In this document: positions 22,922 to 35,607 of the stretch, piece by piece
Layout of the letters: the number at the start of each line of letters is the position of its first letter
How positions within the stretch are numbered: the first letter of the stretch is position 1
NCBI RefSeq assembly: GCF_016906535.1
Contig: NC_057371.1
Location: forward strand, 682,001 to 746,000
Length of the DNA: 64,000 nucleotides
Direction of reading: 5' to 3'
From: Rhizoctonia solani
Taxonomy: Eukaryota; Basidiomycota; Agaricomycetes; Cantharellales; Ceratobasidiaceae
Translations under genes and position numbers: made by a program
The notes under the pieces: model-generated
Told to the model about the DNA's origin: nothing
Database searches by the model: none
Seen by the model: the letters and a program-made list of their open reading frames with translations, nothing else

Positions 22922-25113
22922 TTAATGGCGGTCTGTGCCTGCCTCTACTGTATCCAAGGCCCCAGCCCTAGGCACCACTGTGACATCAAATGGCTCTGGA
23001 TGGCTAACATTCGTGTATTTAAGTATAAAATGAAAAGGAAAAGGGAACTCTACCACTGACCTAATACTTCCAGTGGTATAACGCCACATGTCCGCCTCAA
23101 CATCGGGACGAGGAACGGGGATAGGCACTCCCGCCTTGGACCGGGCGTTCGAAATCGACAGAGTCGCGAGCGTGGTGCAAATTGTTGCAAAGACGTAATC
23201 ATCTCCGATGATGGTACCGGGGCAGCGCCTTTTATTTCAAACTAGGATCAGTACTGAACACAAGGCGAATCATTGACAAGTCAATCTCACCTTCGACCCC
23301 ATCCGAAAGCCACGTCACGAGGGTCCGGCTGTGTGCTTTCCTTCTCGCCAAGGTATCGAGTTGGGTCAAACTCGAATGGCCTCGGGTAAGTATCGGGGTT
23401 ATGGAGGATGGACCTACGTGTTTATTATCAGTTTTAATGTCTATAAGCCTGTTGTATATGTGCACGTACCAAGCGTTCACTACCACAAGTGTACCTTTCG
23501 GAATCCTAACCTGGCTATATGCGCCGTGATCAAGGTCATATACGTCTTCGTTTCGGGATACATGGTACTGGCAGGGCGTGACAACGCCCCATCGCAAGCA
23601 CTCTTGGTAGATGGCCCAAGTAAACGGAAGGGCGTCGCGGTCGTTGATGGTTGGAAGCCGGCGTGTGTTTACTAGGTTTTGTTTATTCAGTTAACTTGCG
23701 CCTCTGCGGCCCGCCGATGAAGAGCGGCGAAGAAGGGATAAAACTTACCATCACCAAATACCGTGCAGACTCGGTCGATTTCTTCTTGTGCCCGACGCTG
23801 AATGTCAGGATATAGAGCCATTGCAAGGAAGAACGTTTCCACGACCGAGACGGTGGTATCAGCGCCACCAGCATACAACGAGGCAGCCGCCCACTAGGAG
23901 GCAATAATAATATTAGCGCCCTTGCTCCGCGTAACCGGACTTCAACATTGACTCACTTGAATATGATCGTCATCATCAGCCTGAGCGCGAAGGCTGGCGC
24001 TAACAAACGAATATTGGTCCTCTTCGCCACACTCCTGGAGCGACTTCTTTACATCTCCAAATGGACGTTCGACCATCTCCATGAGAGCCGCGTTTCCTTC
24101 CCTTGCCACTTTGCTGGAAGTCACGGCGGGGAGGTGGCGCACTTTTTTTTAAAAAAAAAATAAAGAAAAATTATACCAGTAAGTCGTTGCCGATAAGCTG
24201 AAAATAGCGTGACATGACTCACTCCAAGTGAAGAGATCAACCAGATGAGCGCCAGGGACAGTTGCCGCTGCAAAAAGACCAAGCGCGCGCTCTGCAATAC
24301 TAATGTACCTGTCAGAAGTAGAGGACACGTCGTATCCGTATCCAATCTTCATTATCACCGCGGCCGCATTACTTAAATAATTTGGAGTCAGCAAACCCTA
24401 GATGGGTAAACCAAGCGCTGGAACTTACTGTCGGATGTGTTGTACAAGGTCTTCGGGGGTCTTCATCATCCTGAGAGCAAAACGCATAGCTTCCTCTTGT
24501 TGAAGTGGACGAAACCGGGGTGCAGAGCTCCGGCCCAAGACAGACTGAAGTAGCTTGCGGTAGCGCTTTAGCCTATCACCATACTGAGAAAGAACAACAG
24601 ATTTGGACCATCCCATACTATAGATTGGAAAATTCAGTTGACGCATGGGAAGCATAGAACTAACAACTCACATTTCCCCTGCCATTTGAAAAGTAGGCCG
24701 CTCGCTATAGTTGACGGAGCGTTTGTCCAGTAGATCCGATGCTATTTGCATGGAGTTCACCACGATAAGAGGTTTTCCAAGGATGCTAAGGTAAAACATA
24801 TCTCCTGTAGAATCGTTATTAGCGAAGTTTGAGTATAATGGCTTGAGCTATCGTACCATATTGCTTCGACCATTTGCTGAATGTCAGCCAGTCTTCTTTA
24901 GGAGGCATCTATAATAAATGGGTTTGTATTTTAATCACCACTGAGGATACTATGGCTTACCTGGTGCACATTGCCTATGAGAGGCAGTTGCTCAGGACCT
25001 GGAGGCAAGACTCCTGCAGGTTCACTCGTAGTGCGAACGATCTTTAATAGTAAATAAGCAACTACAGATGTTGCTACCAGAATAGCGAGAGGGAATGCAG
25101 ACTCTGAAATCAT
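22922..25113 (-). CDS. Cytochrome P450 monooxygenase (membrane-anchored, basidiomycete type)
   Basis: Eleven exons (5' to 3'): 25113-24961, 24908-24857, 24804-24672, 24617-24429, 24371-24223, 24141-23957, 23893-23749, 23671-23470, 23413-23291, 23228-23061, 23003-22922; 1581 nt, 526 aa, all in frame. A membrane anchor ([20 protein letters not shown]) precedes the proline hinge [13 protein letters not shown]. Landmarks: I-helix [11 protein letters not shown]-helix ECLRW (ExxR), PxRF region [12 protein letters not shown], and haem loop FGWGRRRCPG with the thiolate Cys. It should be an ER-bound, reductase-dependent oxygenase. The style recalls the CYP5144/CYP5150-like families expanded in basidiomycetes, but the family number is not claimed. 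Its neighbours include a methyltransferase and NmrA-like gene. Confidence 0.95.
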
Positions 25114-26257
25114 AGCTTGAGATATGTGTGGTGTAGGCGCATGCGCCCAGGATATTTATACCTTTCTGAATCTTGGAAATGTGACTCGTCGCTCCGACCA
25201 AACCGATGATTGTGCAACAGGCCAACATTCCACTGGATTGAAGGCTGGTCATATTGCTACATGGTGCATTAACTCCGAGTCATAATGATGGGAATTCCCG
25301 GTCCGCATACCTGCACAGGCCTGCCGCTGATTGGCGCGCCACCTTCCATCACGCTCCTCCCTTGGCGCATACACGAACGAAGGGCTGAAATATTTCCAAA
25401 GGATGCTATAATCAAGCTGTCATTGGGAGCTCATATGCTATTTGGCAAGTATGCTGCAGTTGCAATGAAAACTATCCGTTTAAACCTCCTTGGAATGCCC
25501 GATTGAGAAATCAGGACGGTGATTTAAGCGCTCAAATCATGAGTAATTTCAAACCGGCGGAAGGTTGGTAACCGAGACCATGTCCACCGTGCGGTGCAAT
25601 GCACACGAAAGTGGCAGTTCGAGTAGATCGGTGTTCCTAAACCCTTAGATTTTGACGGACTGTTAAGATCCAACGATTAAACTATGTCGCGCCTTGTTGA
25701 ATTATGTCGTACGGACTCAATCGATGTTGGGTTCGATGGGTTCCGTTGTGCGATCGCGCTCGAAACTCGGACCGGACTGATAGAATACTTCCTGTCAGAT
25801 AGCCATTTTACACCACTGAGTGCAAGTGTCGAGGATCACTGGATAAGCTGGCGTGGGTAAGTGGGAGGTCGTATCAAAGTACTTATCATCATCGAATAGC
25901 ACAGGTCAATGACTCAGCCTGATTGAGTGAATATGAAGAAATGTTCTGGCGGCTACGATGATTTGAAATGCGATATCTGCCTTATAAATTTGACTAGATT
26001 TCAGCAATGGGTTCGATGTGCCCGTCACCTGTTATAGTAGTTTTTATGCAAAGCTCTGCTTTGCGTGAAGCACTATCTCTGCCCTGGACCATGTCTAACT
26101 TGAATACTATCGAAAATCTGGGCAGGTATATTTTAAGGGACAAAACCTAAATGGAATATATTCAGGCTATGCAAGCGAGAGTTAACGGTAGAAAATATAA
26201 ATAAGACCCCTTCTCACTGGACCGGAAGTCTATGGATAGGGATGCGAGTACCTAGCA
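25114..26257. other. Intergenic between P450 and PL8 genes
   Basis: P450 promoter side and about 700 bases of sequence without coding structure. Confidence 0.5.
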
Positions 26258-29144
26258 CTATGCCCATTTACAGTTAAACACTTTGGTTACTCCAGATCCA
26301 GCCATTCCACCATCGGGGAGCTCAAACTCCAACAATACATCATTATTTGTCGTCTCCAACTCGGAGCGGTGGTGGTGTCTGGCACCTACATAAAATTCGC
26401 CTGCCGCGTGTCCTAGCTGTCGTCGATCATTGCGCCTATGTTTATGCCGATAGCCTTTGGACAATTTCTCCAGTCGTACCTTCACAATCCCGCTCCCGTG
26501 TGCAGGATCTGCCAAATGTACCTCACAAGACTGCTCATCGACACGTTTTATCATGAGCACGACAGGCCGGTCAACATGAACCGTCAAGCCCATAGCCGAG
26601 ACTGGTACTGAGCCGCCTCCTTCGGTCCAAAACGCAGCGCCCATCAAATGGCCCTTTGAGTCGATGGCTGCGCTCACGGTACCATCGTTGATAATTGTAC
26701 TGGGAGTATTTTCGCTGGCCTTGGTCTTGAACTGCTCGTTCGAGCTAGTCGCAGGAAAGATGGAATATTCTATCGGCGAGTCCAAATTGCATGAATCGTG
26801 AACAATCGATGCGGCAAACATATCGGTGGTATATGCAGGCTGGGTACTTGTCCCAATTGACTTCCATTCACCAGTCTTTTCCCCTGCATTAAGCCATATT
26901 TCCGTTTCTTGTGCCTTGGGAAATACGTAGCCTGTTCCAGAATGCCATAAACTGCTCACGCCACTATGGTTTCCGCTGGTAATTTCGTTGTCGTCGATGT
27001 AGATAGGGCCCTTGTGAAGTCTCTGGTCGAGGTTGGAGTACACAGGTGCGGTGCTGTTGGACACGACGCCATTGACTAGAACATGCTGCACGTTGTCAGA
27101 GAAGAAGAGCCACGCTTTTCGGAAGCTGAATTGCTGCGTTTGGGGGTTGAGATACTTCATAGCCGCAATACCAGCATCCCCTGAACTAACACCGCCTGCA
27201 TAAGGATCAATACCGAACGTTGCAGTCTTGGAGCAATTCAAGATCGTGACGTTGTAGTCTGTTGTAGAACCTGGAGCGAGGTTCCAATCAAGAGTAGCCC
27301 ACATATCCTGGTACTCTGCCCCAGTAGAGTATTGGTACATGACCCCATCCGAAAGGTGAAAACCATAAGGATTTTGGGTATTGACGCACTCGGACGTCTT
27401 GGTTCGATTCGAGATAAGTTTGAGGGTGGTAATGGTGTCCTCCGTACGATGGACCTGAAGGGTTCAGCATCGGGATAAATCATATACAGCGAAAAAGCTT
27501 ACCATATAATCGGAGTTCCAGAACCTATGAGACCCGAGCAACATAATTGAGACCTCAAGCCGATCATTTGAAAAGAATGTACTCACATCCTGTTACCCAC
27601 AAGTGGACCTGCATTGACTGAAGTTGGTACTGGTTCCAGGTCCCTGACAAATCTTTGTATCTGAGTTTGATTCCATGCATCGCCGAGAGTTCGATAGTTA
27701 GGATCCAGAGCTCCGAGGCCTGAGCTTGGCCTAAAGGAAAAGCGTCGCATATGTGATTATTTGTGCTGTCATCTAACTATTCAACGTACTGATTATCCGC
27801 AATCGCGAAGGAAATGAACCTAGGAATAACAGTCTGCCAAATCATGCTCTATTAGCCTACCACAACCTGACTATCTTGAATTCGATCTTACATAGTCCCA
27901 AAAATGTTTCTTTCTTGAGGGATCGCTAAATACCATCCATTGTGTGCCTCCGAGAAGTAAACCCAGTACATCTCGACTGGCTTCGTCTGCTTGAAATCTC
28001 GTGTTGAGGGATTGTATCTCGAATGCTGCCATGTTCCGTGAGCTATATAGAAAAGGTTTAATCCTGGATACAGAGGTGGTACATATAAACGTACAAGACA
28101 GCTCCGTAATTGCCTTGACGGTCAGGCGTCAGCGTGGACTCATGGGCTCAAAATAGCCTTCATGCGACTTACCGTTGTATATTATCCCAATGTGCTGATG
28201 GAACGAGCCATCTGGCTTTACACCATCCACCCGATCTTCGTCATGAGTGACGAGCTAAGTTCTTCCAGTGAAAACTCCCTAGGATCTTTTAAGTGACTAA
28301 CCTCTCTATGGACGCGGTCGAACACGCCGTCCAATCTCGTGATGTTTCCTGTACGGTTATTTTCCAACAGTGCACAGGCAATTGCAATTGAAGAGATCTC
28401 CAGTGTGTTTGCGCCAGCGGTATAGCTTGGCAGAATATCTCGATAAAATACTGCATCAGAGCGTGCAGTCATTTGGGTACAATTTCCTAACTCTGTAGAG
28501 GTCAGGTCATCGCGTAACAATAGACAGGCTGCTCCAGCAGGTCTGGGGACAAGGATCACGTTGCTATTCGAATTTAATTCAGCGCCCATGTGGTTTTATT
28601 GTCATGTGTATGTACTTACCTATACCAATTCGTATTCCATAGGCCTGGAGTCCCACACGGGCATAGGTCACCAGCAAGACCCCCTCCATCCAGACATGCT
28701 CCATTACCAATTGTGCTGAAGTCATTAGCAAACCAATATTCCATTGCTCGCGATATGATACCCCGCAGTTCCGAGCTTTTAGCATATTCTTCAGCTCCGG
28801 GAGCACCATAGTACGCCGCAGACATAGCAAGAATTCGAGTCCAGTGAATGCTGGCTGGCCAATTGGCACGCCGAGCATCACAACCAGTAGTGTAGTTGAC
28901 GTCTTTCCATGTTCCGTCCTCCTGAATAGTAGACATACTTCAAATGATTGATTAGTGAAAGGCTTAAAACACAAGCCCTGATTGCTCACTAAGATTGAAC
29001 AAGTTCGGCTGTAGCACCGGACTGGGCAACTGCAGACTCTACTCTTCGCTCGTAGAGCGTCTGAATATCCTTGTCGAGGCCATCTGTCTGCGCGTAGGCT
29101 AGTGTCGCGACAGCTACTGCTGTGAGCAGCTGAAAATAAACCAT
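26258..29144 (-). CDS. Secreted polysaccharide lyase family 8 (hyaluronate/chondroitin/xanthan lyase type)
   Basis: Ten exons: 29144-28990, 28937-28620, 28563-28302, 28254-28173, 28113-28095, 28042-27892, 27833-27790, 27730-27587, 27524-27503 and 27454-26258; 2394 nt, 797 aa, in frame. The signal peptide is MVYFQLLTAVAVATLAYAQ. The helical toroid domain contains YTTGCDARRANWPASIHW and LWNTNWYSNVILVP. The catalytic strip reads DGVKPDGSFHQHIGIIYNG then NYG, with the His and Tyr expected of PL8 lyases. The C-terminal beta domain has NPYGFHLSDGVMYQY and LDWNLAPGSTTDYN. PL8 enzymes cleave acidic polysaccharides by beta-elimination; for a fungus the substrate is uncertain. N-glycosylation sequons are frequent. 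Exons of 19 and 22 nt are unusually small. Confidence 0.94.
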
Positions 29145-30234
29145 TACAGATCTCAGATCCAAACGAGGAAGAGGGAAACGAGATGAAAAACTGAGTCGGT
29201 AGGTAGAACTCCTGGTTCTTATATAGAAGAAGGTAGCAGCCGATCACCAATATTAGTTTCCATAGTCAGGGAAACTTGGGCTGCGTTGCAATAGGGTTTG
29301 AATGAACGAGCAAACTAGAACGTGTCAATGTCAGCAATCAGGTGTTGCAAACAAGCATACACTATATTCATCTGTGGAACAGATCGAGCAGAATTTGTGC
29401 GTCTTCCCAAGGAACAGGTATCATTCTCTCCGGCACCCTTTTTTTAAATGGTATGAACCAACACGTGTAGTTATTCGCTTGAATATCAATATCATTGGCG
29501 TAGAATAGCCCAAGTGAGCTGCTATAAACTACGAGAACCAGTCTTAACTGTTAAGTCTAAATAGTACCAATTGTACAGTACGTTTGTCATTTTAGTGCTA
29601 CCAAAAATGCTTGGTTTTTCCTATTCTCCGCAGGCGATAATGAGTAAGACCCCGGTTCATACAATCTGACAAATAATTCGCGCGTCTTATTGGAGACCTG
29701 CAATTTGCCGCTGTGGGGCTAGCCGGGTATACGGATCACTATAATGCGATCGATAAAGAGTTCTATCCAATCGAATTTGGATCGAATATGTTATACTAGT
29801 ATACATAATGTATTTGCAACTTGGAATTTAATGCATATATGGCCACTCCAGACAAATTTCACGGCTCAAGGGAGATCGACCACGCGGGGTTGTAGGGTTT
29901 CACCCCCCGACCAATCTTCCTTTTACGTTTTGGCAGCTTGGCAGGATTGATGCCATAACTCAGCCTATGCACGATAAAGTTTTTGACGTTGTTACCTGAC
30001 TACAAGATTCTCGATTAGATTGAGCGTGTTGGTTTCGCTCCATCAGAATCAGCCCATATGGCCGCATCAAGGGCTTCAGCGAATTAAATGAGTGGGTTGC
30101 AATGGCGTGGAACAACTAATTAGTTCGACTTCGCGATCCTTAGAGTAATATACATGAAGAATAAAAAAAGCAATCAGATAGAGGGTAATTAATATCATAG
30201 CGAACAAAATACAAGGTCAACTCGATTAGCTTTT
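29145..30234. other. Intergenic between PL8 and TFIIIA-like genes
   Basis: No coding structure seen; PL8 promoter lies at the left side. Confidence 0.5.
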
Positions 30235-32185
30235 TCATTGCTTGTACTTCAAAACCCAAGCGTTGACTTCGTCAGCGCCGGCCTCCAACCCATGGGCACT
30301 CCGAAGATGTCGACGCAAGTCATACGCTCTACTAAACTTGAATGCACACTTGACCAGGTTGTCAATCGTCGAAGAAGCAGGCTCGTTAACGAGCTTGGTC
30401 GTCCCGAAAGCACTCGGCCAAGGGCAACTGATGAGTCGAGGTCGAGGGGGCGCGTTAGACTTTGATGATTGTGGCGATTCATCGTAGTCTTGTCCAGTGA
30501 GTAAACCAATAAGTGTGCCCGCCTTGGCAGTATTCTTCTGATTCGTTGGCTTTGAGTTTGGCTTTGGTAAGGCCGATTCATTGTTCTGGGGACGATGATG
30601 GCGCTCCAAATGGCGTTGCATGACATGTTTGTACCCAAAAGTCTTGTCGCACCCAGCATCCGGGCATTCAAATTTACGTAGACCCTCATGGCTGACACGC
30701 ATGTGATCCTGCTGAGCTTTTTTCTACAAGATCATAGGCTGATTAGGCAGAGTTGTATCGTGTCTGTTGAAAAACCAACCGATTTAAATGTCTTGGCGCA
30801 GCTGTCTATTGGACAGAGCCAATCTCTGCCGACCTCACCTCCGCGCCGTCTTTTGGGAGGCGGTTCGGACGATTCGTTTGTGGAGTCTACTCCCTGATGG
30901 GGACGCTTGAGAAGAGATGTATCGGAAGATCCAGTGGCGTAGCTAGCTTCCAATTCGCGATCCCGATGCGTCTATTATATATCAGAATGTAGCTCATATT
31001 TGAAGAACAAGCCCCCGACGTACTTTGAGATGACCTCGAAGTCCTTTAGACGAGGCGAAAGTTCTTCCTTCACAGGCTGCATAGGGACATTTGGGTGGAT
31101 GTGCAGAGCGCATATGCTCTTGCAGTAGCGACCAAGTGGGAAATTGAACAGGGGTGCTTGCACTATCGTTTGAACAGTCTGGGTGGGCACATGCATAACG
31201 AGTGGCTTGAAAGACGTTAAGTAACTTGGGTTAACAAAAAAGTCGCCCCCTGCTCACCATCGTGCACCTTTGTGTGGGATTTAAGCTTCTGATTGGTAGC
31301 AAAGCTCTTGGTACAGCCAGTGTGCTCACATCGATACGGCTTGGTCCCAGGAGAAGACTGTCGGCTATGTGACGTCGTAATGCGTTGTGCTTGCCAAAAG
31401 CCAAGGTACATAGCGTGCACTGAGTATATCGTCAAGCCAATTTGTTCCAAGGTAGTATAGTTAATTTACATACCTTGTACGGTTTTTCTCCCTGGTGGAT
31501 AGCTGATTCGTGAGCTCGGAGGTGTTGTGCGGTCCAAAATCTTTGACCGCATATTTGCGTCCGAGCTGTTTTCGCAGAGCCCTCTGGTACCACATGTTGG
31601 GTCGATATCAACTCTTGTTCCGATGACTGTAAATCGACTATGGGTACCTCTTGGGAACAGACAAACGGACGTGCACTGGATGGCAGGTGGCTACGAATGT
31701 GAGCTCGTAAATGAGAGTCTCTAAGATATGAATTTCCGCATTCAGAGCATACAAATGGTCTCTGGTGCGCCTGTCAGTATCATACAGATGTCTGTCTCCA
31801 ATAGTCTCACCTCGCCTGTGTGAGATCTTTCGTGTTCCTGAAGCCGAGATGGCTTCCTGTATGACTTGTAACATCCAGCATGGGTGCAAGCATAAGGCTT
31901 TTTAGTGTGTACAGTCGACGTACTCTGCGGTACTAGTGGTTTCATGGGACGAGCGCCCGTCAGAGAAGTCATCGAAGGAGTTTCCTTCTCAGTTATGGCC
32001 GTACGTTCATCACCCGAGACCTCATATTCAAGATCAGAGTCAGAGTCAGAAGTTGAGTCGGTGAGTGCGCTATCTTCACTATCAGAGGGGTACTGAGTTG
32101 CTCGTGTTTTCCCAGCCAAATTTTGTTTCGTAGGCTGTTTTGAATGGCACCTGCTCAATTCACAAGAGTCCAGCACATTAGCCAT
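30235..32185 (-). CDS. TFIIIA-like multi-C2H2 zinc-finger protein, frame broken in a finger
   Basis: Exons 32185-31811, 31761-31474, 31419-31258, 31205-31024, 30971-30780 and 30723-30235. The acidic N-terminus is followed by fingers starting CTHAGCYKSYRKPSRLQEHE, CSECGNSYLRDSHLRAH, CTLCTLAFGKHNALRRH, CEHTGCTKSFATNQKLKSH, CAHPDC, CPYAACEGRTFASSKGLRGH, CPIDSCAKTFKSKKA, CPDAGCDKTFGYKHVMQRH and CAFKFSRAYDLRRH. Linker pattern (HTGERPF, PGTKPYRC, HDG) and the gap with a charged insert before the last fingers match fungal TFIIIA, the 5S rRNA gene factor. Total exon length is one base short: after ALRRH the frame must shift at about 31360-31378 to reach SSPGTKPYRC. TFIIIA is usually essential, so an assembly error or unseen exon structure is likely. 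Confidence 0.8.
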
Positions 32186-32707
32186 TAGTACCTTGAGTCT
32201 CACAAGATATCAGCCAGGTATAACCACAGTATAAGTAATTCGCCAGTCAAAAGATGTGTCACAACCTATGATCAGAGAACGAGCTGGAATCAAAAATCTT
32301 TTGCCAATTACTTCGGCTTAGCGCTGAGTTTGTGTAATAAACAGCAGCTTGCAATTTAGGCATGGTGTTGTTTGTCAATGATATAGGCGGCAGTCATGTG
32401 GGACTCGCGTTGTCTGAGAACCAAGCGTGCTTCACAACCGTTTCCTTGGTTTAATTCGGCAAGAAAAAGCAGAACAGTCATTATTGGGGCGCTCGGATTC
32501 CCATGAGAAGGCAAGCGCGAGGTCGGTACCATGTGTGTCGGGTGTGTCGGCACATCCATCCCTTTTCCACCTCGAGCTCTCGTAACTCTCCCTCTGCCTA
32601 CATACTCCCGTTTCCAGAGGCTGGCCCTTTTTCATATATTTCTTTCGAATTTATCGCTCGCGCTGCCTAATGAGAGCACCATTGACTCTGGCCTCGCGAT
32701 CGCCCGT
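32186..32707. other. Intergenic
   Basis: No coding structure with splice support; holds promoters of the flanking divergent genes. Confidence 0.4.
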
Positions 32708-33166
32708 ATGGCTACTGATGCCGGCTTGGGTGATTCTCGTGGTTTGTTGAATTGTTGGCAAGTATCTGCCGCAGCCATAGGTACGACATCACTGCCACAC
32801 CAGCTCCACCTTGTTGAAAGAGAGCACCGACCATTGCTTTTTGTAGGTTCAATAAATCGCATTCCCGTGCTGGGTTTTCCGGATATAGTTGTGACTACTT
32901 TCTCCCTTCCTAATAAACCCAAGACCGGGTCTTCGAGCGGCAAGACAACAGGACCGATTTCAATAATCGACAGTCCATGTACAAATATGTGTTCTGGTGC
33001 TGCCGGGACAGGACCTAACCAGTTTGATTGTACGACGATAGCCAACTCCTTGTACACGGTATCCAACCAAACAATCAACCTCTCTCCCTTCTTGGGCACA
33101 GAATGGTCGTTTCGCAGTTGCAAAATCATCGTAACCAATCAGAGTCCCACAGATTCTGTAATGTAA
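32708..33166 (+). CDS. Hypothetical small protein with Cys pattern of fungal secreted proteins (low confidence)
   Basis: Exons 32708-32780 and 32847-33166 (GTACGA..TTGTAG) give 130 residues in frame. The C-terminal half reads SPCTNMCSGAAGTGPNQFDC, TTIANSLYTVSNQTINLS and WSFRSCKIIVTNQ. The D-C-x-x-I-A-x-x-L ... S-C-K-x-x-x-x-x-Q layout with a sequon resembles secreted, cysteine-containing proteins of plant-associated basidiomycetes. No signal peptide is visible with this start; the true 5' end may be upstream. The opposite strand is also open over 168 codons, so coding direction is not certain. Confidence 0.35.
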   Translation: MATDAGLGDSRGLLNCWQVSAAAIGTTSLPHQLHLVEREHRPLLFVGSINRIPVLGFPDIVVTTFSLPNKPKTGSSSGKTTGPISIIDSPCTNMCSGAAGTGPNQFDCTTIANSLYTVSNQTINLSPFLGTEWSFRSCKIIVTNQSPTDSVM

Positions 33167-33597
33167 GGCGAACTTTATCGCTTGACCGACCGGTTATGAT
33201 GACTGACATGACCACACGTTTCTGAAGGACAAACCAAGGTTCCGTGGCTACTGTATCAGAGAGACTCGCGGCAGACTGCAATGCCGGTAATAATGCAGCC
33301 GGTGGTTTATGCCTATACCAGGGGGTTAGTGCGGCGGTTCTCGTTCAGCACACATGATATTACTGCCAGGCGATGGCTCGCGTATCGCAACATGTCTTTC
33401 ATTTGGTCGATCCAATCCCTTTCTATTAGCCTGGGGCCTTCATTCCACATCCAAATTTATTTGTTTAAGTTACAATATTGGTGCTTTATCCGGGGACTGA
33501 AATACCGGAAACGCATCATCTTTGACAACATGCAAGGAATGGCGGCACATTGGGTCGATATACTCTTCCGGATCCATGCGGCCAAGTTATACTTTCA
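33167..33597. other. Intergenic
   Basis: No supportable feature. Confidence 0.4.
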
Positions 33598-35607
33598 TTA
33601 GATGCCTCTGAGTATCCCATTCTCGTCAATTTTTCCCATAGGCTCCATTTCTTGAACGATTCGCTGGTTATCAGGTTTTTATACAGCAAGTTTCTAAGGG
33701 TAAAGAGCGCGTGCTCTCGAATGACTGTTATAGATTATCAGCATCCGAAATACCATTTAAGAATCGACTGACATGGGTTACTTTCGTCGATCGCACATAG
33801 TCCAAGAACGAGTTGCACGCCCCCGCTTCTCGTACGCGGGCTGTATGCTGGGGTCATCATGTACAAGGATACCCAACAGCCTTACTAGATCCCGTTTTTG
33901 GAGCTCAAAACGAGAGGCGGGAAGTGATGCCTTGTCGGTTGGAGGCGCATTGGCTTCAGTCACGATTGGCTTGGCTTTCCAAATTGAATACGAGGAAGTA
34001 ATTGATCCAACCGGCGCAGCACGTCTATCATTCTTATTAAAAACATGATCGGCGCGATTCTGATGGATTTCTACATACCTATAATTAGCTCCACAAAGCA
34101 CTAGATGTGCTCGAAGCGTTCCCAGTATAGGTCGTCCAGCGTTCTCCTTGTCGATGGCGTTTTCCCATACCGTTTGTTCGCCATAAGTATGTTGGATAGC
34201 ATTTGAGATACGAGCACCGTGGCGATCGAGACCTGAGGGAGATTCTCGTTTAGAGCAAGCTCGGCCTCAGAGCTGGTATCTACACTAGTCCATGATTTTG
34301 TGGTTCGGAGCAGTGTTAGCAATGTATTAGGAAGGAAAGCTGAGAGGGAGGGACTTGATTCACAAGCCCTGGGTTGAACGTCGATATATCCATCGAGGAG
34401 CTTGAGTAGTGTAATCTGGTGGGGTGATATAGTTTCATCCGACCTGAATGCATCCTATTAGCCACATCTACGATTCTGTCAGCCATATGCGCGTACGAAT
34501 GTAAGCTTTGGTACAGTGGCTCTAAGCCTCCATCTTCAAAGAGCTTAACGAATATACTAAAGCTGGAAAGAGGAGGATTAATTAGGATTAAAATACATGA
34601 GATCCCTTACATTATCGGAACAACTCGCCTCTTCTTCGTCTTCATGTATCTGGTCGGCTTTTTCAAGCAGACTGACGCAGATAGCGCGACCTCCGACCCC
34701 TGTCGACATAGCCAAGCTTTTATTTATGAGTAAATTGGAGCTAGAAGCTGGCTGAGTTGGTATCAATACACACCTCTGGCTTGGACTAGTTGACAAGGAA
34801 TTTAAAATAAACACCAAGGTGGCTACTACAGTTTGGTGATCTGGGTATTGCAGGAGTCGTCTGTGCAAAATTTGAGTACTTTATCGACTTCCGATCAATT
34901 CAATGTACGTCACAATGTTATCCTTTTCTGCAAATGTTGTGTATGTAGTCCAGACGACTTTTGATGTCTCTTCATTCCCAGTTACAAGATTCGATAGACA
35001 TCGGGCCATTGACCTCACCATACTACGGTCTATCAAAAATCTTGTAAATAATATACACTCAGATAGTGGGGTGGTTATATTTACCTAAGACCTCTTCGGT
35101 GTAGTACCACGACGTGAGGAAATGTAAAATCCAACGTATATGCGGTTCACATTCCCTAACAATGTCATTTTATACAGAGTTGAGCACAGATAAAAGCATC
35201 TAGCATACCTCAAAATCCAATTTTGGTTGCTCGGGCACTCTATCATCAGATTCCCCGTAAAACGTGCTAAGCTAACAATATACTTCCATACAGGCTCAAC
35301 GACAATGTAGGAGTCGGTTGCTCGGATATTCGCCTCAACAAACCGCCACATCCAAATGATCGATTTTCGAACAAGCTCGTTTTTGCCTAGAATTAACCTG
35401 CCGACTGTCTGTAAATCAACAGCAATCTATCCGGGATATAACACCCCTTTACTTATTGTCCGCCGCGAGTCTTGCCAGTTGACTAAGTAAGGCTGCTTGC
35501 GCCTCGTTTTGACTGTCATTTCTAGGGTCGTGCTCTGAGAGCTTTAGGTTAAGATCTTCCATCCGATTGACGAGGTCGAGAGTGTCCCCAGATAGCTCAG
35601 ACACCAT
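33598..35607 (-). CDS. ATXN10: Ataxin-10 homologue (armadillo-like), C-terminal part frame-shifted
   Basis: In-frame exons: 35607-35453, 35397-35209, 35155-35085, 35029-34909, 34860-34774, 34716-34611, 34543-34497 and 34443-34171. They encode LVRKSIIWMWRFVEANI, LARFTGNLMIECPSNQ, MARCLSNLVTGNEETS, LLQYPDHQTVVATLVF and GGRAICVSLLEKADQ, the helical repeats of ataxin-10/CTR86 proteins. Downstream, LQKRDLVRLLGILVHDD is the conserved start of the C-terminal domain. It then needs one base at the GGGG run 33850-33853 to continue RVREAG, and another near 33668 to reach VQEMEPMGKIDENGILRG before TAA at 33598. Exon borders between 34170 and 34024 are uncertain. Human ATXN10 acts in cytokinesis and cilia; the fungal role is poorly known. 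Confidence 0.72.

Noticed and set aside
34497..35453. Apparent lost bases at several ATXN10 exon borders
   Set aside because: Alternative acceptors (35398, 35030, 34544) give in-frame exons, so only the breaks near 33851 and 33668 are kept.
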